Shown: positions 8,324 to 17,520, counted from the stretch's first letter. The stretch is 64,000 nt of DNA from Streptomyces sp. 549 (GCF_030124175.1 NZ_JASKMT010000011.1:62001-126000); one strand, 5' to 3'. Translations and numbers: made by a program. Notes: generated from the letters alone by a model not told the origin.

Positions 8324-9421
8324 TCACATCACCACGGCCCGGACGCAGAGCACGTCGGGCAGGTGCGCGGCGACGAGGGACCAGGAGTCGCCGTCGTCCG
8401 CGCTGGCGTACAGCTCGCCGTTGCGGTTGCCGAAGTACACGCCGGCCGGGTCGTTGCCGTCAGTGCACATGGCGTCCCGCAGCACCGGGCCGTGGTGCGG
8501 TGCCGACGGCAGGCCGGTGTCCAACGGGTGCCAGTTCGCGCCGGCGTCCTCGGTGCGGTACACCCGGCAGCGGCGTTCCGCAGGGACGCGGTCGGCGTCC
8601 GCGTTGAGCGGGAACAGGTAGGCGGTGTCGGCGCGGTGGGGGTGGGCGACGACGGGGAACCCGAAGGTGGAGGGCAGACCGTTCTCGATCGCCTGCCACT
8701 GCCCGCCGCCGTCGTCGCTGCGGAAGACGCCCCAGTGGTTCTGCAGGTACAGCCGGTCCGGGTTCACCGCGTCCCGGGCCACCTTGTGCACGCACTGCCC
8801 GAACTCCGGTTGCGGATCGGGCAGGAACACCGCTGAGACGCCGCGGTTGGCAGGCGCCCAGGTGCCACCGGTGTCCTGACTGCGGTAGACGCCGCCGGTG
8901 GAGACGGCCACGGTGAGGGCCCGGTCGTCACGGGGGTCGACCAGCACGGTGTGCAGGCCGAGCCCGCCGCCGCCGGGCACCCACTCGGCCCGCTGCGGGT
9001 GCTCCCACAGGGCGCGCACCAGCTCGAAGGACCGGCCGCCGTCCTCCGAGCGGTACAACGCGCCCGGCTCGGTGCCCGCGTAGACCACGTCGGGCTCGGC
9101 AGCGCTGCCCGGCGTCAGCTGCCACAGGCGCTCGAGCGAGGCGCCGGTGTCCTCGGGGAACCTCACCGCGGGTTGCGGCGGTTCCTGCCAGGAGGCGCCC
9201 AGGTCGTCCGAGCGGAAGACGGACGGGCCCCAGTGCGCGCTGTCACCGCCGACGAGCAGGCGCGGGGTCGCGGGCCGGGTGTCCACCGCCAACGCGTAGA
9301 CCGCCTGGTCGGCGAAGTGCGGGGCTCCCACCTCCCACCGGCCGTGGTCGGTACGGGTGGACTTGCGGGTGAAGAGGAACAGGCCCTTGCGTGTTCCCAC
9401 CGCGAGCAGGACCGCGGCCAT
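8324..9421 (-). CDS. BNR/Asp-box repeat beta-propeller protein (exo-alpha-sialidase-like fold)
   Basis: About 365 residues with six Asp boxes (S-x-D-x-G-x-x-W pattern): SDDLGASW, SEDGGRSF, SQDTGGTW, SDDGGGQW, TEDAGANW and SADDGDSW, spaced about 50-60 residues apart as in a six-bladed propeller. Such proteins resemble sialidases and the photosystem assembly factor Ycf48 but usually lack the sialidase Arg triad, so enzyme activity should not be assumed. No signal peptide is seen, so it is probably cytoplasmic. The ATG at 9421 is preferred because GGAGG lies seven bases upstream and overlaps the alternative GTG at 9430. Confidence 0.8.
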   Translation of the reverse strand: MAAVLLAVGTRKGLFLFTRKSTRTDHGRWEVGAPHFADQAVYALAVDTRPATPRLLVGGDSAHWGPSVFRSDDLGASWQEPPQPAVRFPEDTGASLERLWQLTPGSAAEPDVVYAGTEPGALYRSEDGGRSFELVRALWEHPQRAEWVPGGGGLGLHTVLVDPRDDRALTVAVSTGGVYRSQDTGGTWAPANRGVSAVFLPDPQPEFGQCVHKVARDAVNPDRLYLQNHWGVFRSDDGGGQWQAIENGLPSTFGFPVVAHPHRADTAYLFPLNADADRVPAERRCRVYRTEDAGANWHPLDTGLPSAPHHGPVLRDAMCTDGNDPAGVYFGNRNGELYASADDGDSWSLVAAHLPDVLCVRAVVM

Positions 9422-9511
9422 GGCAGACACCTCCGGGACGTCGTCGTCTCAGGCTGCGGCCAGTCTGCACCCGACCTCTGACATTCGCGTCCCGGACGCC
9501 GTCGCCGCAGG

Positions 9512-10594
9512 TCAGGCGGCCCGCCCGTACTGCAGGGGCAGCTGCGGCCCGGCCGCTCCCAGCTCTCGGGCCGCGCGCCGCGGCCAGGACGGCTCCCGGA
9601 GCAGCTGCCGCCCCAGCAGGACCGCGTCGGCCTCCCCTGCGGCCAGGATCTTCGCGGCCTGCTCCGGCTCGGTGATCAGGCCGACGGCCGCTGCGGGCAC
9701 CCCGGCCTCACGCTTGACGCGCGCCGCGAACGGCACCTGGTAGCCGGGGCCGGTGGGGATGCTGACGCCGGCGGCGTTGCCGCCGGAGGAGACGTCGACC
9801 AGGTCCACGCCGCGGTCCGCCAGGACGGAGGCGAGGCGGACCGTGTCGTCCGCCGTCCAGCCGCCCTCCTCCAGCCAGTCGGTGGCCGAGACGCGGAAGA
9901 ACAGCGGCAGCTCCGCCGGCCACACCGCGCGGACCGCGTCCACCACCTCCCGGGCGAAGCGGGTGCGGCCGTCGAAGTCGCCGCCGTAGGCGTCGGTGCG
10001 GCGGTTGCTGTGCGGGGAGAGGAACTCGCCGATCAGGTAGCCGTGGGCGCCGTGCACCTCCGCCACCCGGAAGCCGGCGGCCAGGGCCCGCCGGGCCGCG
10101 TCGGCGAACTGCTCGACCACCCGGCCGATGTCCTCCACGGTCAGTTCGGCCGGCACGGGATGGCCGGTGTCGAAGGGCACCGGGCTGGGCGCGAGCGGCT
10201 GCCAGCTGCCCTGCCCCTCCGTCAGCGGCCCGCCGCCGAGCCAGGGGCGGTCGGTGGACGCCTTGCGGCCCGCGTGTGCCAGCTGGATGCCGGGAACGGT
10301 GCCCTGCTCCTGGAGGAAGGCCGTGATCCGGCGGAACGCCGCCACCTGGGTGTCGTTCCAGATCCCCAGGTCGGCGGGGCTGATCCGGCCCTCCGGGCTC
10401 ACCCCGGTGGCCTCCACCAGGATCAGGCCGGTACCGCCGGCCGCCCGCGCCGCGTAGTGCGCGAAGTGCCAGTCGTTGGCGACTCCCGTGCCGGGCCCGG
10501 ACACGTCGGCGGAGTACTGGCACATCGGTGCCATCCACGCCCGGTTGGGCAGGGTCAGCGAGCGCAGGGTGTAGGGCTCGAACAGCGTGCTCAC
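9512..10594 (-). CDS. NADH:flavin oxidoreductase, old yellow enzyme (YqjM-like)
   Basis: About 360 residues forming the FMN-binding TIM barrel of old yellow enzymes. Visible landmarks are [15 protein letters not shown] with the regulatory Cys of the YqjM class, [10 protein letters not shown], the catalytic pocket [24 protein letters not shown] and the phosphate-binding [10 protein letters not shown]. These enzymes reduce activated C=C bonds with NAD(P)H, often in detoxifying electrophiles. The GTG at 10594 has AAGGAG five bases upstream. It is divergent from an ArsR-type regulator with an operator-like repeat region between them, so it is probably that regulator's target. Confidence 0.92.
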   Translation of the reverse strand: MSTLFEPYTLRSLTLPNRAWMAPMCQYSADVSGPGTGVANDWHFAHYAARAAGGTGLILVEATGVSPEGRISPADLGIWNDTQVAAFRRITAFLQEQGTVPGIQLAHAGRKASTDRPWLGGGPLTEGQGSWQPLAPSPVPFDTGHPVPAELTVEDIGRVVEQFADAARRALAAGFRVAEVHGAHGYLIGEFLSPHSNRRTDAYGGDFDGRTRFAREVVDAVRAVWPAELPLFFRVSATDWLEEGGWTADDTVRLASVLADRGVDLVDVSSGGNAAGVSIPTGPGYQVPFAARVKREAGVPAAAVGLITEPEQAAKILAAGEADAVLLGRQLLREPSWPRRAARELGAAGPQLPLQYGRAA

Positions 10595-10655
10595 GTGGGC
10601 TCCTTGTTTCGCGGAAGGCACTGACGTGTCAGGAGGCGACGGTCGTACGATAGTC

Positions 10656-10685
10656 GTCGTAGTACGGGAGTCGTCAAACTACGAC
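10656..10685. promoter_or_regulatory. Inverted-repeat operator between old yellow enzyme and ArsR-type regulator
   Basis: GTCGTAGT at 10656-10663 and ACTACGAC at 10678-10685 form a perfect 8-bp inverted repeat with a 14-base spacer. A second small palindrome, ACGA-TAG-TCGT, lies at 10647-10657. The region is much more AT-rich than its surroundings and carries TAGGAT at 10706-10711, a likely -10 for the regulator. The spacing suits a dimeric winged-helix repressor controlling both divergent genes. This is an inference from position and symmetry. Confidence 0.6.
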
Positions 10686-10718
10686 GGTTCTCGAACCACA
10701 TCTCGTAGGATGGCAGGC

Positions 10719-11081
10719 GTGACGACTCGAAAACCGGCTGCCGCCGTCCGGGAACTGCCTCACCCGGAGCTTGCCGACATCCGGCTGGAGAACGTGCTGG
10801 CCGCGCTCGCCGACCCCCTCCGCCTGGCGGTGGTGCGTACCCTCGCCGAGTGCGGTGAGAGCGCGCTGACCTGCTCGGCGCTGGAACTCCCGGTCAGCAA
10901 GTCGACATCCACCCACCACTTCCGGGTACTGCGTGAGAGCGGCGTGATCACACAGGACTACCGGGGTACGGCCAAGATGAACGCACTCCGCCGTGCCGAC
11001 CTCGACACGCTCTTCCCCGGGCTGCTGGACAGCGTGCTCGCGGCGGCGGCCCGCGAACCGGCCGGAGGCGCCGCACGGTGA
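10719..11081 (+). CDS. ArsR-type winged helix-turn-helix transcriptional regulator
   Basis: About 120 residues. After a short leader comes the ArsR-type fold: LADPLRLAVVRTLAECGE (helices 1-2), ALELPVSKSTSTHHFRVLRESGVI (recognition helix) and the wing DYRGTAKMNALRR. No Cys-based metal site is visible, so it is probably a redox or small-molecule sensor rather than a metal sensor. The GTG at 10719 lies seven bases after TAGGAT (10706-10711), consistent with a leaderless transcript; an ATG at 10710 is the alternative. It most likely represses the divergent old yellow enzyme gene and itself. Confidence 0.85.
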   Translation: MTTRKPAAAVRELPHPELADIRLENVLAALADPLRLAVVRTLAECGESALTCSALELPVSKSTSTHHFRVLRESGVITQDYRGTAKMNALRRADLDTLFPGLLDSVLAAAAREPAGGAAR

Positions 11082-11160
11082 GACGCCGGCCCTGCGGGGG
11101 CTCACGCCGTTCGGGCGTCCGCCACCGGCTGAGCGACCGGCGACCCGCGGGTGCCGCCCG

Positions 11161-12639
11161 TCAGGCGCCCAGCGGCGGCAACCGGTCCTGCACGCCGTGC
11201 GCCGGGCCGTCGTCAGCTGAAGCGCCGTGTGCGGGACCGTTGTGAGCGGAAGCGCCGTCGGCCGCGCGCAGCAGGCCGTCCCAGTCCGGGATCTTCACCG
11301 TGGCGCGGCCCAGGCTGAGGCCCAGTGCCTGCTCGGCGCTCTCGACCCGCTTCCAGCCCTGCCAGTCGACCGGCCGCAGGCCGAGGGTCCGCAGCTCCGC
11401 CAGCGGATCCTCGCCCGAAGGCCCGTCGGGGGCCGTCGCGGCGAGGTCCGCCAGCACCGACACCACGGTCTCCTTGGCACACGGCCGGTTGGTGCCGATC
11501 ACGCCCGTCGGCCCGCGCTTGATCCACCCAGCCACGTACTCGCCGGGCGCGGGCACGCCGTCACGCAGCACCCGGCCCTGCTCGTGCGGCACGGTGCCCG
11601 TCCGGTCGTCGAACGGCAATCCGGGCAGGGCGACCCCCCGGTAGCCCACCGACCTCAGCACCAGCCCGGCGGGGATCTCCTCGAACCGGCCCGTGCCGTG
11701 CACTCCGCCGCGGCCGTCCGGTGCGGTGCGTTCGAACCGCACCGCCCGTACTGCGCCGTCGGGGCCGGCCAGCAGCTCCACCGGCCGAAGGAAGAACCGC
11801 AGCTCGATCCGGTGCGGCGCGCCGCCCGGCGGGGTCTCCAGCCAGCCTCGCAGCGCGGCCAGGTTGCGGCGGGCCGCGGACGGCAGCCCGCCCGCGTCGC
11901 GATAGCCGGGGTCGAGGACCATCTCCTCCTCGTGCACCACGGCCTCGGCCTCCGTCAGGGTGCCCAGCTCGCGCAGCTCGTTGGTGGTGAACTTCGCCTG
12001 TGAGGGGCCGCGCCGGCCGACCATGTGCACGGTGGTGACCCCGCCGGCCGCGAGGGCGTCCAACGGGCCCTGCGGCATGTCGGTGCCGCCCAGCTCGGCG
12101 GCGCCTCGCACCAGGATGCGGGCGACGTCCACGGCGACGTTGCCGACACCGATCACCACGGCGTCCGCCGCGCCCAGCGGGAACCGGCGGGCCACCGCGT
12201 CCGGGTGCGCGCTGTACCAGGCGACGAAGTCGGTCGCGGAGAAGCTCCCCGGCAGGTCCTCGCCCGGGATGTCGAGGCGGCGGTCGGAGGCCGCCCCGAC
12301 GCAGTAGACCACCGCCCGGTACCGGTCCCGCAGCCATCGCGGGGTGACCTGGCCCTCTCCCGGCCCCACGGCGACGTTCCCCAGGAAGCGGACGCGGGGG
12401 TGCTCCAGCACCGCGCGCAGCGTGCCCTGCAGCGACTTGATCTTCTTGTGGTCCGGGGCCACGCCGTACCGCACCAGGCCGTAGGGGCAGGGCAGCCGGT
12501 CGAGGACGTCCACCAGGACGTCCGGGGACCGGTCCACCAGGGACTGGGCGGCGTAGACCCCGCTGGGGCCCGCGCCGACGACGGCGACACGCTGGACTGG
12601 GGGCACGGTCGGAGTCCCTTCCGCCGGGAGGTCCAGCAT
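11161..12639 (-). CDS. FAD-dependent ferredoxin/adrenodoxin-NADP+ reductase (FprA-like)
   Basis: 492 residues. It has the FAD Rossmann motif VVGAGPSGVYAAQ, the DRLPCPYGLVRYGVAPDH block diagnostic of the adrenodoxin-reductase/FprA family, the NADP-binding VIGVGNVAVDVARIL, and the C-terminal GWIKRGPTGVIGTNR motif. It passes electrons between NADPH and ferredoxins, for example to feed P450s. The last 30 residues contain an imperfect duplication of PAHGASAxxG, absent from typical members and encoded by a short DNA repeat near 11190-11250. No ferredoxin or P450 gene is adjacent. Confidence 0.92.
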   Translation of the reverse strand: MLDLPAEGTPTVPPVQRVAVVGAGPSGVYAAQSLVDRSPDVLVDVLDRLPCPYGLVRYGVAPDHKKIKSLQGTLRAVLEHPRVRFLGNVAVGPGEGQVTPRWLRDRYRAVVYCVGAASDRRLDIPGEDLPGSFSATDFVAWYSAHPDAVARRFPLGAADAVVIGVGNVAVDVARILVRGAAELGGTDMPQGPLDALAAGGVTTVHMVGRRGPSQAKFTTNELRELGTLTEAEAVVHEEEMVLDPGYRDAGGLPSAARRNLAALRGWLETPPGGAPHRIELRFFLRPVELLAGPDGAVRAVRFERTAPDGRGGVHGTGRFEEIPAGLVLRSVGYRGVALPGLPFDDRTGTVPHEQGRVLRDGVPAPGEYVAGWIKRGPTGVIGTNRPCAKETVVSVLADLAATAPDGPSGEDPLAELRTLGLRPVDWQGWKRVESAEQALGLSLGRATVKIPDWDGLLRAADGASAHNGPAHGASADDGPAHGVQDRLPPLGA

Positions 12640-12709
12640 GGCACCGCCGCCGCTTCCGCGGGAGGGGGCGTCCGGGTGAGGCTGCCGTCGCGGCCGCCGT
12701 TGCCGCGGC

Positions 12710-13360
12710 TCAGCGCAGGGCGCGCATCCGGGCGACCTCGGCGTTCTGCTGCGCGGCGATCTCGGTGGCCATCTCCTCCACCGTCACGTCGTTGCCGTCC
12801 TTGAGGACCTCCTCGGCCATGGTGACCGCGCCCTGGTGATGGGTGATCATCAGACTGAGGAACATCCGGTCGAACGCCGCGCCTCGAGCCTTGCCCAGGC
12901 GCTCCAACTGGGCTTCGGTGGCCATGCCGGCCATCTCGCCGTGGTGGTGGTCGTGCCCGCCGGACCGGCTGTCGGCGTTGTTGCGCTTGAGCCAGGCACG
13001 CATAACGGATATCTCGGGCTTCTGAGCCGCCCGGATGCGGTCGGCCAGCTTGCCCACCCGTTCCCCCTCGGCGTGTTCCTCGGCCAACTCGGCCATCACC
13101 AGGGCCTGCTCGTGGTGTTCGATCATCATCGTCATGAAGGTGAAGTCCGCGCCGTTGGGTTGGGTCTGCTTGCGGCTGACCTCCCTGGCCTCGTCGGGTG
13201 AAAGGGTGCGCGCGTCCTCGCCGGGACGCCCGGGCGCCAGCACCCCGGGTTCGTCGCCCGCCGCGTCGGCGCTGCCGCCGGTGCACGAGGTCAGGGCGGG
13301 CAGGGCGGCGAGCAGCAGGGCCAGGACGGCTATGGGGCGCACGCGGTGACGATCCGTCAC
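12710..13360 (-). CDS. DUF305 family exported lipoprotein
   Basis: About 216 residues. The N-terminus is a lipoprotein signal peptide with lipobox LTSC, so the mature protein is anchored outside the membrane. Two DUF305 repeats follow, each with the hallmark Met/His cluster: DFTFMTMMIEHHEQALVMA and MFLSLMITHHQGAVTMA, joined by a His-rich linker (GGHDHHHGEMAGM). Such Met/His clusters suggest metal binding (copper has been proposed for relatives), but the function is not established. The GTG at 13360 has AGGAGG upstream. It is divergent from an exported LVIVD-repeat protein across 184 bases, so the two may act together at the cell surface. Confidence 0.85.
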   Translation of the reverse strand: MTDRHRVRPIAVLALLLAALPALTSCTGGSADAAGDEPGVLAPGRPGEDARTLSPDEAREVSRKQTQPNGADFTFMTMMIEHHEQALVMAELAEEHAEGERVGKLADRIRAAQKPEISVMRAWLKRNNADSRSGGHDHHHGEMAGMATEAQLERLGKARGAAFDRMFLSLMITHHQGAVTMAEEVLKDGNDVTVEEMATEIAAQQNAEVARMRALR

Positions 13361-13544
13361 GTTTCCTCCTGTGGCGGGGTATGCCAGTTGTTCGTTCCTA
13401 GCACGGAGTTGAGCGAACCAGTCGTCTGTTGTCCATGACAATCCTGTTTCCATCTGTTGTTCTGTACATGCGGCGCGCGATACTGCCGGGGTCCGCGAAC
13501 CGTTCTCATCCGAGCGGAACCGTGCGGACCAGAGGGAGGAAGCA

Positions 13545-15026
13545 GTGACGTCGTTGCACACACCCCCAGTGCGGCGCAGACGTATCGGCGTGGCGGTGGC
13601 CGCCTTCGGCCTGCTGGCGGCATTCCTGTCCGCCCAGCCGGCGTCTGCCACCCCCGACCCCGGCGACAGCCCGCTACCCGCGGAGAAGGTCGACGGCATC
13701 GAGCGCGCCGAGGCGGAGGCTGCCATCAAGAGCGGGGAGATACCCGGCTCCGGTGAAGTGGTCACCAGCAAGAACGTGAGCCACCTGGCCAACGTGCCCA
13801 AGGGCGCGCTCCAGGGCACCAACTCCGACCTGGCATTCCAGGGCAGGTACGCTTTCGCCGGCAACTACGACGGCTTCGTCATCTACGACATCAGCAAGCC
13901 CAAGGCGCCCAAGGTCGTCAGCCAGGTGCTCTGCCCGGGTGCCCAGAACGACATCTCCGTCTCCGGCGACCTGCTCTTCCTGTCGGTGGACTCCTCACGC
14001 AGCGACGACACCTGCAACAGCACCGCGCAGTCCGCGACGGTGAAGGAGTCGTGGGAGGGCGTGCGGGTCTTCGACATCAAGGACAAGGCCAAGCCGCGCT
14101 ACGTGGCCGCAGTCGAGACGGCCTGCGGCTCCCACACGCACACGCTGGTGCCGACGAAGAAGGACGTCTACGTCTACGTCTCGTCCTACTTCCCCAGCGC
14201 CAGCTTCCCCGACTGCCAGCCGCCGCACGACGGCATCTCGATCGTGAAGGTCCCGCGGAAGGCGCCCCACCAGGCGTCGCTCAGCAGCTTCGAGGGGCTC
14301 TTCCCCGACGGCGGCTTCCCCGGTGACCCGGCGCGGCCGGAGAAGACGCCCACGTCCGGTTGCCACGACATCACCGCGTTCCCCAAGCTGAAGCTCGCGG
14401 CGGGCGCCTGCATGGGTGACGGCATCCTGATGGACATCAGCAAGCCCGAGCGGCCCAAGGTGATCGACCGGGTGCAGGACGTGGAGAACTTCGCCTTCTG
14501 GCACTCCGCCACGTTCAGTGAGAACGGCCGCAAGGTCATCTTCACCGACGAACTCGGCGGCGGCGGCGGCGCCACCTGCAACGAGGAGATCGGCCCGGAG
14601 AAGGGTGCCAACGGCATCTACCACGTGAGCGGGAAGGGCAAGAAGGCCACTCTCGACTTCCAGGGCTACTACAAGATCCCGCGCCACCAGGCCGACACCG
14701 AGAACTGCGTGGCCCACAACGGCTCGCTGATCCCGGTCAAGGGCCGCGACATCATGGTGCAGTCCTGGTACCAGGGCGGTGTGTCGATCTGGGAGTTCAC
14801 CGACTCCAAGAACCCCAAGGAGATCGGCTACTTCGAGCGGGGCCCCGAGTCCACCGCCATGCTGACCTTCGGCGGCACCTGGTCGGCGTACTACTACAAC
14901 GGCTACATCTACTCCAACGACCAGCGCGGGCTCGACGTGCTGGAGATCAAGGACAAGCGCACCGACAGCGCCAAGAAGGTGCGTATGGACGAGCTGAACG
15001 TCCAGACGCAGCCCGACTACCGTTGA
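13545..15026 (+). CDS. Exported LVIVD-repeat beta-propeller protein
   Basis: 493 residues with an N-terminal signal peptide (twin basic RRRR, hydrophobic core, ASA cleavage site). The body contains LVIVD-type blades such as FVIYDISKPKAPKVV, VRVFDIKDKAKPRYV, ILMDISKPERPKVI, VSIWEFTDSKNPKEI and LDVLEIKDKRT. Several Cys and a SHTHT motif could form disulfides or a metal site. LVIVD proteins are extracellular and of unknown function. The GTG at 13545 follows GGGAGGAAG. The 3' end overlaps the convergent TetR gene by 10 bases. The divergent DUF305 lipoprotein is a plausible partner. Confidence 0.85.
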   Translation: MTSLHTPPVRRRRIGVAVAAFGLLAAFLSAQPASATPDPGDSPLPAEKVDGIERAEAEAAIKSGEIPGSGEVVTSKNVSHLANVPKGALQGTNSDLAFQGRYAFAGNYDGFVIYDISKPKAPKVVSQVLCPGAQNDISVSGDLLFLSVDSSRSDDTCNSTAQSATVKESWEGVRVFDIKDKAKPRYVAAVETACGSHTHTLVPTKKDVYVYVSSYFPSASFPDCQPPHDGISIVKVPRKAPHQASLSSFEGLFPDGGFPGDPARPEKTPTSGCHDITAFPKLKLAAGACMGDGILMDISKPERPKVIDRVQDVENFAFWHSATFSENGRKVIFTDELGGGGGATCNEEIGPEKGANGIYHVSGKGKKATLDFQGYYKIPRHQADTENCVAHNGSLIPVKGRDIMVQSWYQGGVSIWEFTDSKNPKEIGYFERGPESTAMLTFGGTWSAYYYNGYIYSNDQRGLDVLEIKDKRTDSAKKVRMDELNVQTQPDYR

Positions 15027-15670
15027 CCGTGCGGCAGTAGCCGATCGAGGGCCCCGCCGGGCGGCGCACCGTCCGGCGGGGTCCCCAACCGCCAGTCCAG
15101 TCCGTAGCGGGCGAACAGCTCCGCGCGCAGCCGCGGCATCGGCATCGGCGCTCCCGGGATCAGCACCGCCACCACCGCGCCCATCAGCAGTGCCCGCAGC
15201 AGCGGGTACTCGGCGTCCAGGTCGGCCGTGCCGTAGCGCGCCATGGTCTCCCGCAGCAGCGCGGCCAGCCGGCGCTGCTCGTCGCACGCCACGAAGCCCT
15301 CCTGCTGGAGTATCCCGGCCATGTGCGTGCGCATCAGGGTCGGCTTCTCCACGGCCAGCCCCAGGATCGCGTCGATCGCCCGGGCCATCGCCTCCCGGCC
15401 GGCCTGCTCGCCGCTGGGAACCGGCTCGCGCTCCAGAGCGGCGGTGAGCGTGCGGTGCATCAGCCGGTGCACCGCCGACTGCAGCAGTTGGCGCTTGCCG
15501 GGGAAGTAGTAGGAGACCAGCCCGCGGGCCGCGCCCGCCCGGTCCGCGATGTCGCCCAGGGTGGTCGCCTCGTAGCCGCGTTCCGAGACCAGGTCCACGG
15601 TCGCCTGGAGCAGCCGCTCGCGGGAGCGTCGGCGCAACTCTTCATTGACCGATGCGCTCCGAGGGGACAT
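15017..15670 (-). CDS. TetR/AcrR family transcriptional regulator
   Basis: 217 residues. The N-terminal TetR helix-turn-helix is clear: RLLQATVDLVSERGYEATTLGDIADRAGAARGLVSYYFPGKRQLL. The C-terminal ligand-binding domain is helical with no recognisable signature. Its ATG at 15670 has GGAG upstream, and a palindrome at 15690-15702 lies in its promoter, suggesting autoregulation. It converges on the LVIVD gene with a 10-base overlap, so that gene is not obviously a target. The effector is unknown. Confidence 0.9.
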   Translation of the reverse strand: MSPRSASVNEELRRRSRERLLQATVDLVSERGYEATTLGDIADRAGAARGLVSYYFPGKRQLLQSAVHRLMHRTLTAALEREPVPSGEQAGREAMARAIDAILGLAVEKPTLMRTHMAGILQQEGFVACDEQRRLAALLRETMARYGTADLDAEYPLLRALLMGAVVAVLIPGAPMPMPRLRAELFARYGLDWRLGTPPDGAPPGGALDRLLPHGQR

Positions 15671-15689
15671 CCTGTAACTCCTGCGTTGA

Positions 15690-15702
15690 CTGGCTCACAG
15701 CC
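15690..15702. promoter_or_regulatory. Palindromic operator upstream of the TetR gene
   Basis: TGGCT-CAC-AGCCA is a perfect 5-bp inverted repeat with a 3-base centre, 20 bases before the start codon. It adjoins the AT-rich TATACT stretch (15704-15709) that can serve as promoter. Position and symmetry fit an autoregulatory TetR site; no binding evidence exists here. Confidence 0.55.
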
Positions 15703-15946
15703 AATATACTCAGCGCGGAAGCGGCCGGCCCCGCTCGGGGCGAGGGTCGCAGCCGGTACCGGGCGACGCGGGGGATCGCCCGGTACCGGAGCCGACCGGC
15801 GCGGCGGCCTCGCGGCAGCACGAAGGCCCGGGGCGGTGGCCACGGGCCTTGGTGGGAACGGCATCTCCGCCGAAGCGGACGACATTGGGGCCGCGGCTGG
15901 CCCGGAACGGCAGGCTCCGGGGCGGCCGCGGGTGCGGGACGGCGCC

Positions 15947-16120
15947 TCAGGCGGCCGTGGCGACCTCGCGGGTCGCAGCTTCCAGCCATGCCTGGCGCAG
16001 CCGGGCGAACTCGGTGAGCTCCTCGGCCGTCCAGGACCTCGGACCCGAAGCGAACTCACGCATCTCGCGATTGGCCTCGGTGGCCGTGGGCGCGGGGGAG
16101 TTGTCGGTTGTGGTGGTCAT
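15947..16120 (-). CDS. Small hypothetical protein, 57 residues
   Basis: An uninterrupted 57-residue frame from an ATG at 16120, preceded by GGTGGA, to TGA at 15947-15949. The sequence begins MTTTTDNSPAPTATEANREM and then has one amphipathic helix region (SWTAEELTEFARLRQAWLEAA). Third-position GC bias and the well-formed acidic/helical composition support coding. It carries no known domain, signal peptide or membrane segment. It stands alone between the TetR gene and a gene-free stretch that contains the inverted repeat GACAACG/CGTTGTC (16145-16166) just upstream of its start, which may be its regulatory site. Confidence 0.6.
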   Translation of the reverse strand: MTTTTDNSPAPTATEANREMREFASGPRSWTAEELTEFARLRQAWLEAATREVATAA

Positions 16121-16433
16121 GTGTCCACCCTAGGGGCAGCCTGTGACAACGACATGTGCCGTTGTCCGGGGCGCGCAGCGGCATCGCCGCTGGTGGCTGC
16201 GGCTGCGGAAGGGTGTGGGACGGCCGGGCGGTGTGACGCAGATCCCGTGCAGAAAGTTGTTCGTCACAGGATTTCGCCGCTTCGGACGCGGGTAGACCAT
16301 TGCCTCGCTCAGCGGTGTCCGCCGTGCAGAGGGTGTGTCGGGCGCCCGGAGCGTGTCGGCACCACGGCCCCACCCGGAAGGGCGAAAGCCGCCGGAGGGC
16401 CGAGGACAGTGGGGTTCGACCGGCCTGCCGGGC
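16121..16433. other. Gene-free stretch (313 bases)
   Basis: No convincing coding frame on either strand. It holds the 7-bp inverted repeat GACAACG (16145-16151) / CGTTGTC (16160-16166) with an 8-base loop near the start of the 57-residue gene. The rest has relatively AT-rich patches (for example GAAAGTTGTTCGTCACAGG near 16253-16271), but nothing else was recognised. Confidence 0.5.
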
Positions 16434-17375
16434 TCAGCCGAGTGCGCTCAGCCCGGGGACGAACGCCACAAGCAGCGGGATGACGGGCACCAGCGACGCC
16501 AGGGCGGTCATGCGCAGGCGGCTGCCGACCGGCAGCCGGTCCGCCGGCGACAGCAGCCGGTTCACCCGCTGGGGCAGCAGAGTGCGGTGCGACGCGCACG
16601 GCCCGAAGACGTCGCGGTCCTCGTTGAGACCGACCAGGGCCAGGGCGGTGGTGAGCCTTCCGTGCTGCCGGGACGCCACGTCGTCGGCGGCCATTTCCAC
16701 CAGCCGGTGCATCTGGTGGCGGAACGCGCGGAAGACGGGGACCTGCGGAAAGCCGCCGGCCAGCGCGGAGGAGCAGTGCAGCAGCCAGTCGTGCCGGGCC
16801 CGTACGTGGCCCTCCTCGTGGGCGATCACCGAGTCCAGCTGGCGCCCCTTGAGGCGGCGCAGCGCCGCGGTGGTGATGACCAGCCGGGGTGCTGAGCCGG
16901 GCAGCCACCAGGCTTCGGCGCGCTCGCCCTCCAGCACGACCAGGCGCTCGCCGGAGGTCTCCTCCTCGCCGGGCATCAGTGGCGAGCGGGTGCGCAGGTC
17001 GCGGCGCTTGCGGCGGCGGCGGGTGCGGGCCCCGAGCACTTCCCTGGTGAGCATCGCCGCGGTCCAGGCACCGCCGACGAACAGCAGAACCGCCACGGCG
17101 GCGGCCCACGGATGGCCGTCGGGGGAGAGCGCGTAGGCGTCCAGCACCTGCTGCGGGGCGGGGGCGAACACCTGCCCGCGCACCACCTGCCAGGCCTCGG
17201 CGGCGGAGAGCGCCATCGCCAGCACACAGCACAGGAGCACGGCCGCCACCACGCACTGCCAGACCCACAGCGCGAGCACCGGTTCGCGGTCCGGCCAGGA
17301 GCTGCGGGCCAGGAGGCGCGGCGCCATCACCGCGGTCAGACCGCCCAGAAGAAGGAGCGCGAGCGCGACCGTCAT
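16434..17375 (-). CDS. M56 family (BlaR1-like) membrane metallopeptidase
   Basis: 313 residues. Hydrophobic segments lie at about 1-20, 35-58 and 88-108, then a cytoplasmic basic stretch (RRRRKRR) and the zinc protease motif HEEGH at 186-190 inside VIAHEEGHVRARHDW. A further hydrophobic helix is near the C-terminus. M56 proteases such as BlaR1 cleave repressors in response to a signal, usually with a BlaI-type repressor encoded next door. No BlaI-type gene is present here; the upstream neighbour is a DUF5134 membrane protein on the same strand. The large sensor domain of BlaR1 is absent. Confidence 0.85.
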   Translation of the reverse strand: MTVALALLLLGGLTAVMAPRLLARSSWPDREPVLALWVWQCVVAAVLLCCVLAMALSAAEAWQVVRGQVFAPAPQQVLDAYALSPDGHPWAAAVAVLLFVGGAWTAAMLTREVLGARTRRRRKRRDLRTRSPLMPGEEETSGERLVVLEGERAEAWWLPGSAPRLVITTAALRRLKGRQLDSVIAHEEGHVRARHDWLLHCSSALAGGFPQVPVFRAFRHQMHRLVEMAADDVASRQHGRLTTALALVGLNEDRDVFGPCASHRTLLPQRVNRLLSPADRLPVGSRLRMTALASLVPVIPLLVAFVPGLSALG

Positions 17376-17520
17376 GCTGCACAGAGTAGGACCCGGCGGG
17401 CAGCCACCGGTACGGAGCCCGCGGGGAAGTGACGCACGCCTCACCCCGGTTGGCGTTCCGGGGGAACCCGCGACGCTCGCCGGGAGCCGGGAGCCGGGAG
17501 GTCCGGGGCCGGGGCGGGAC

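Noticed and set aside
8309-8836. Plus-strand frame over the BNR protein
   Set aside because: Asp boxes are only in the minus-strand frame; this one has shadow composition.
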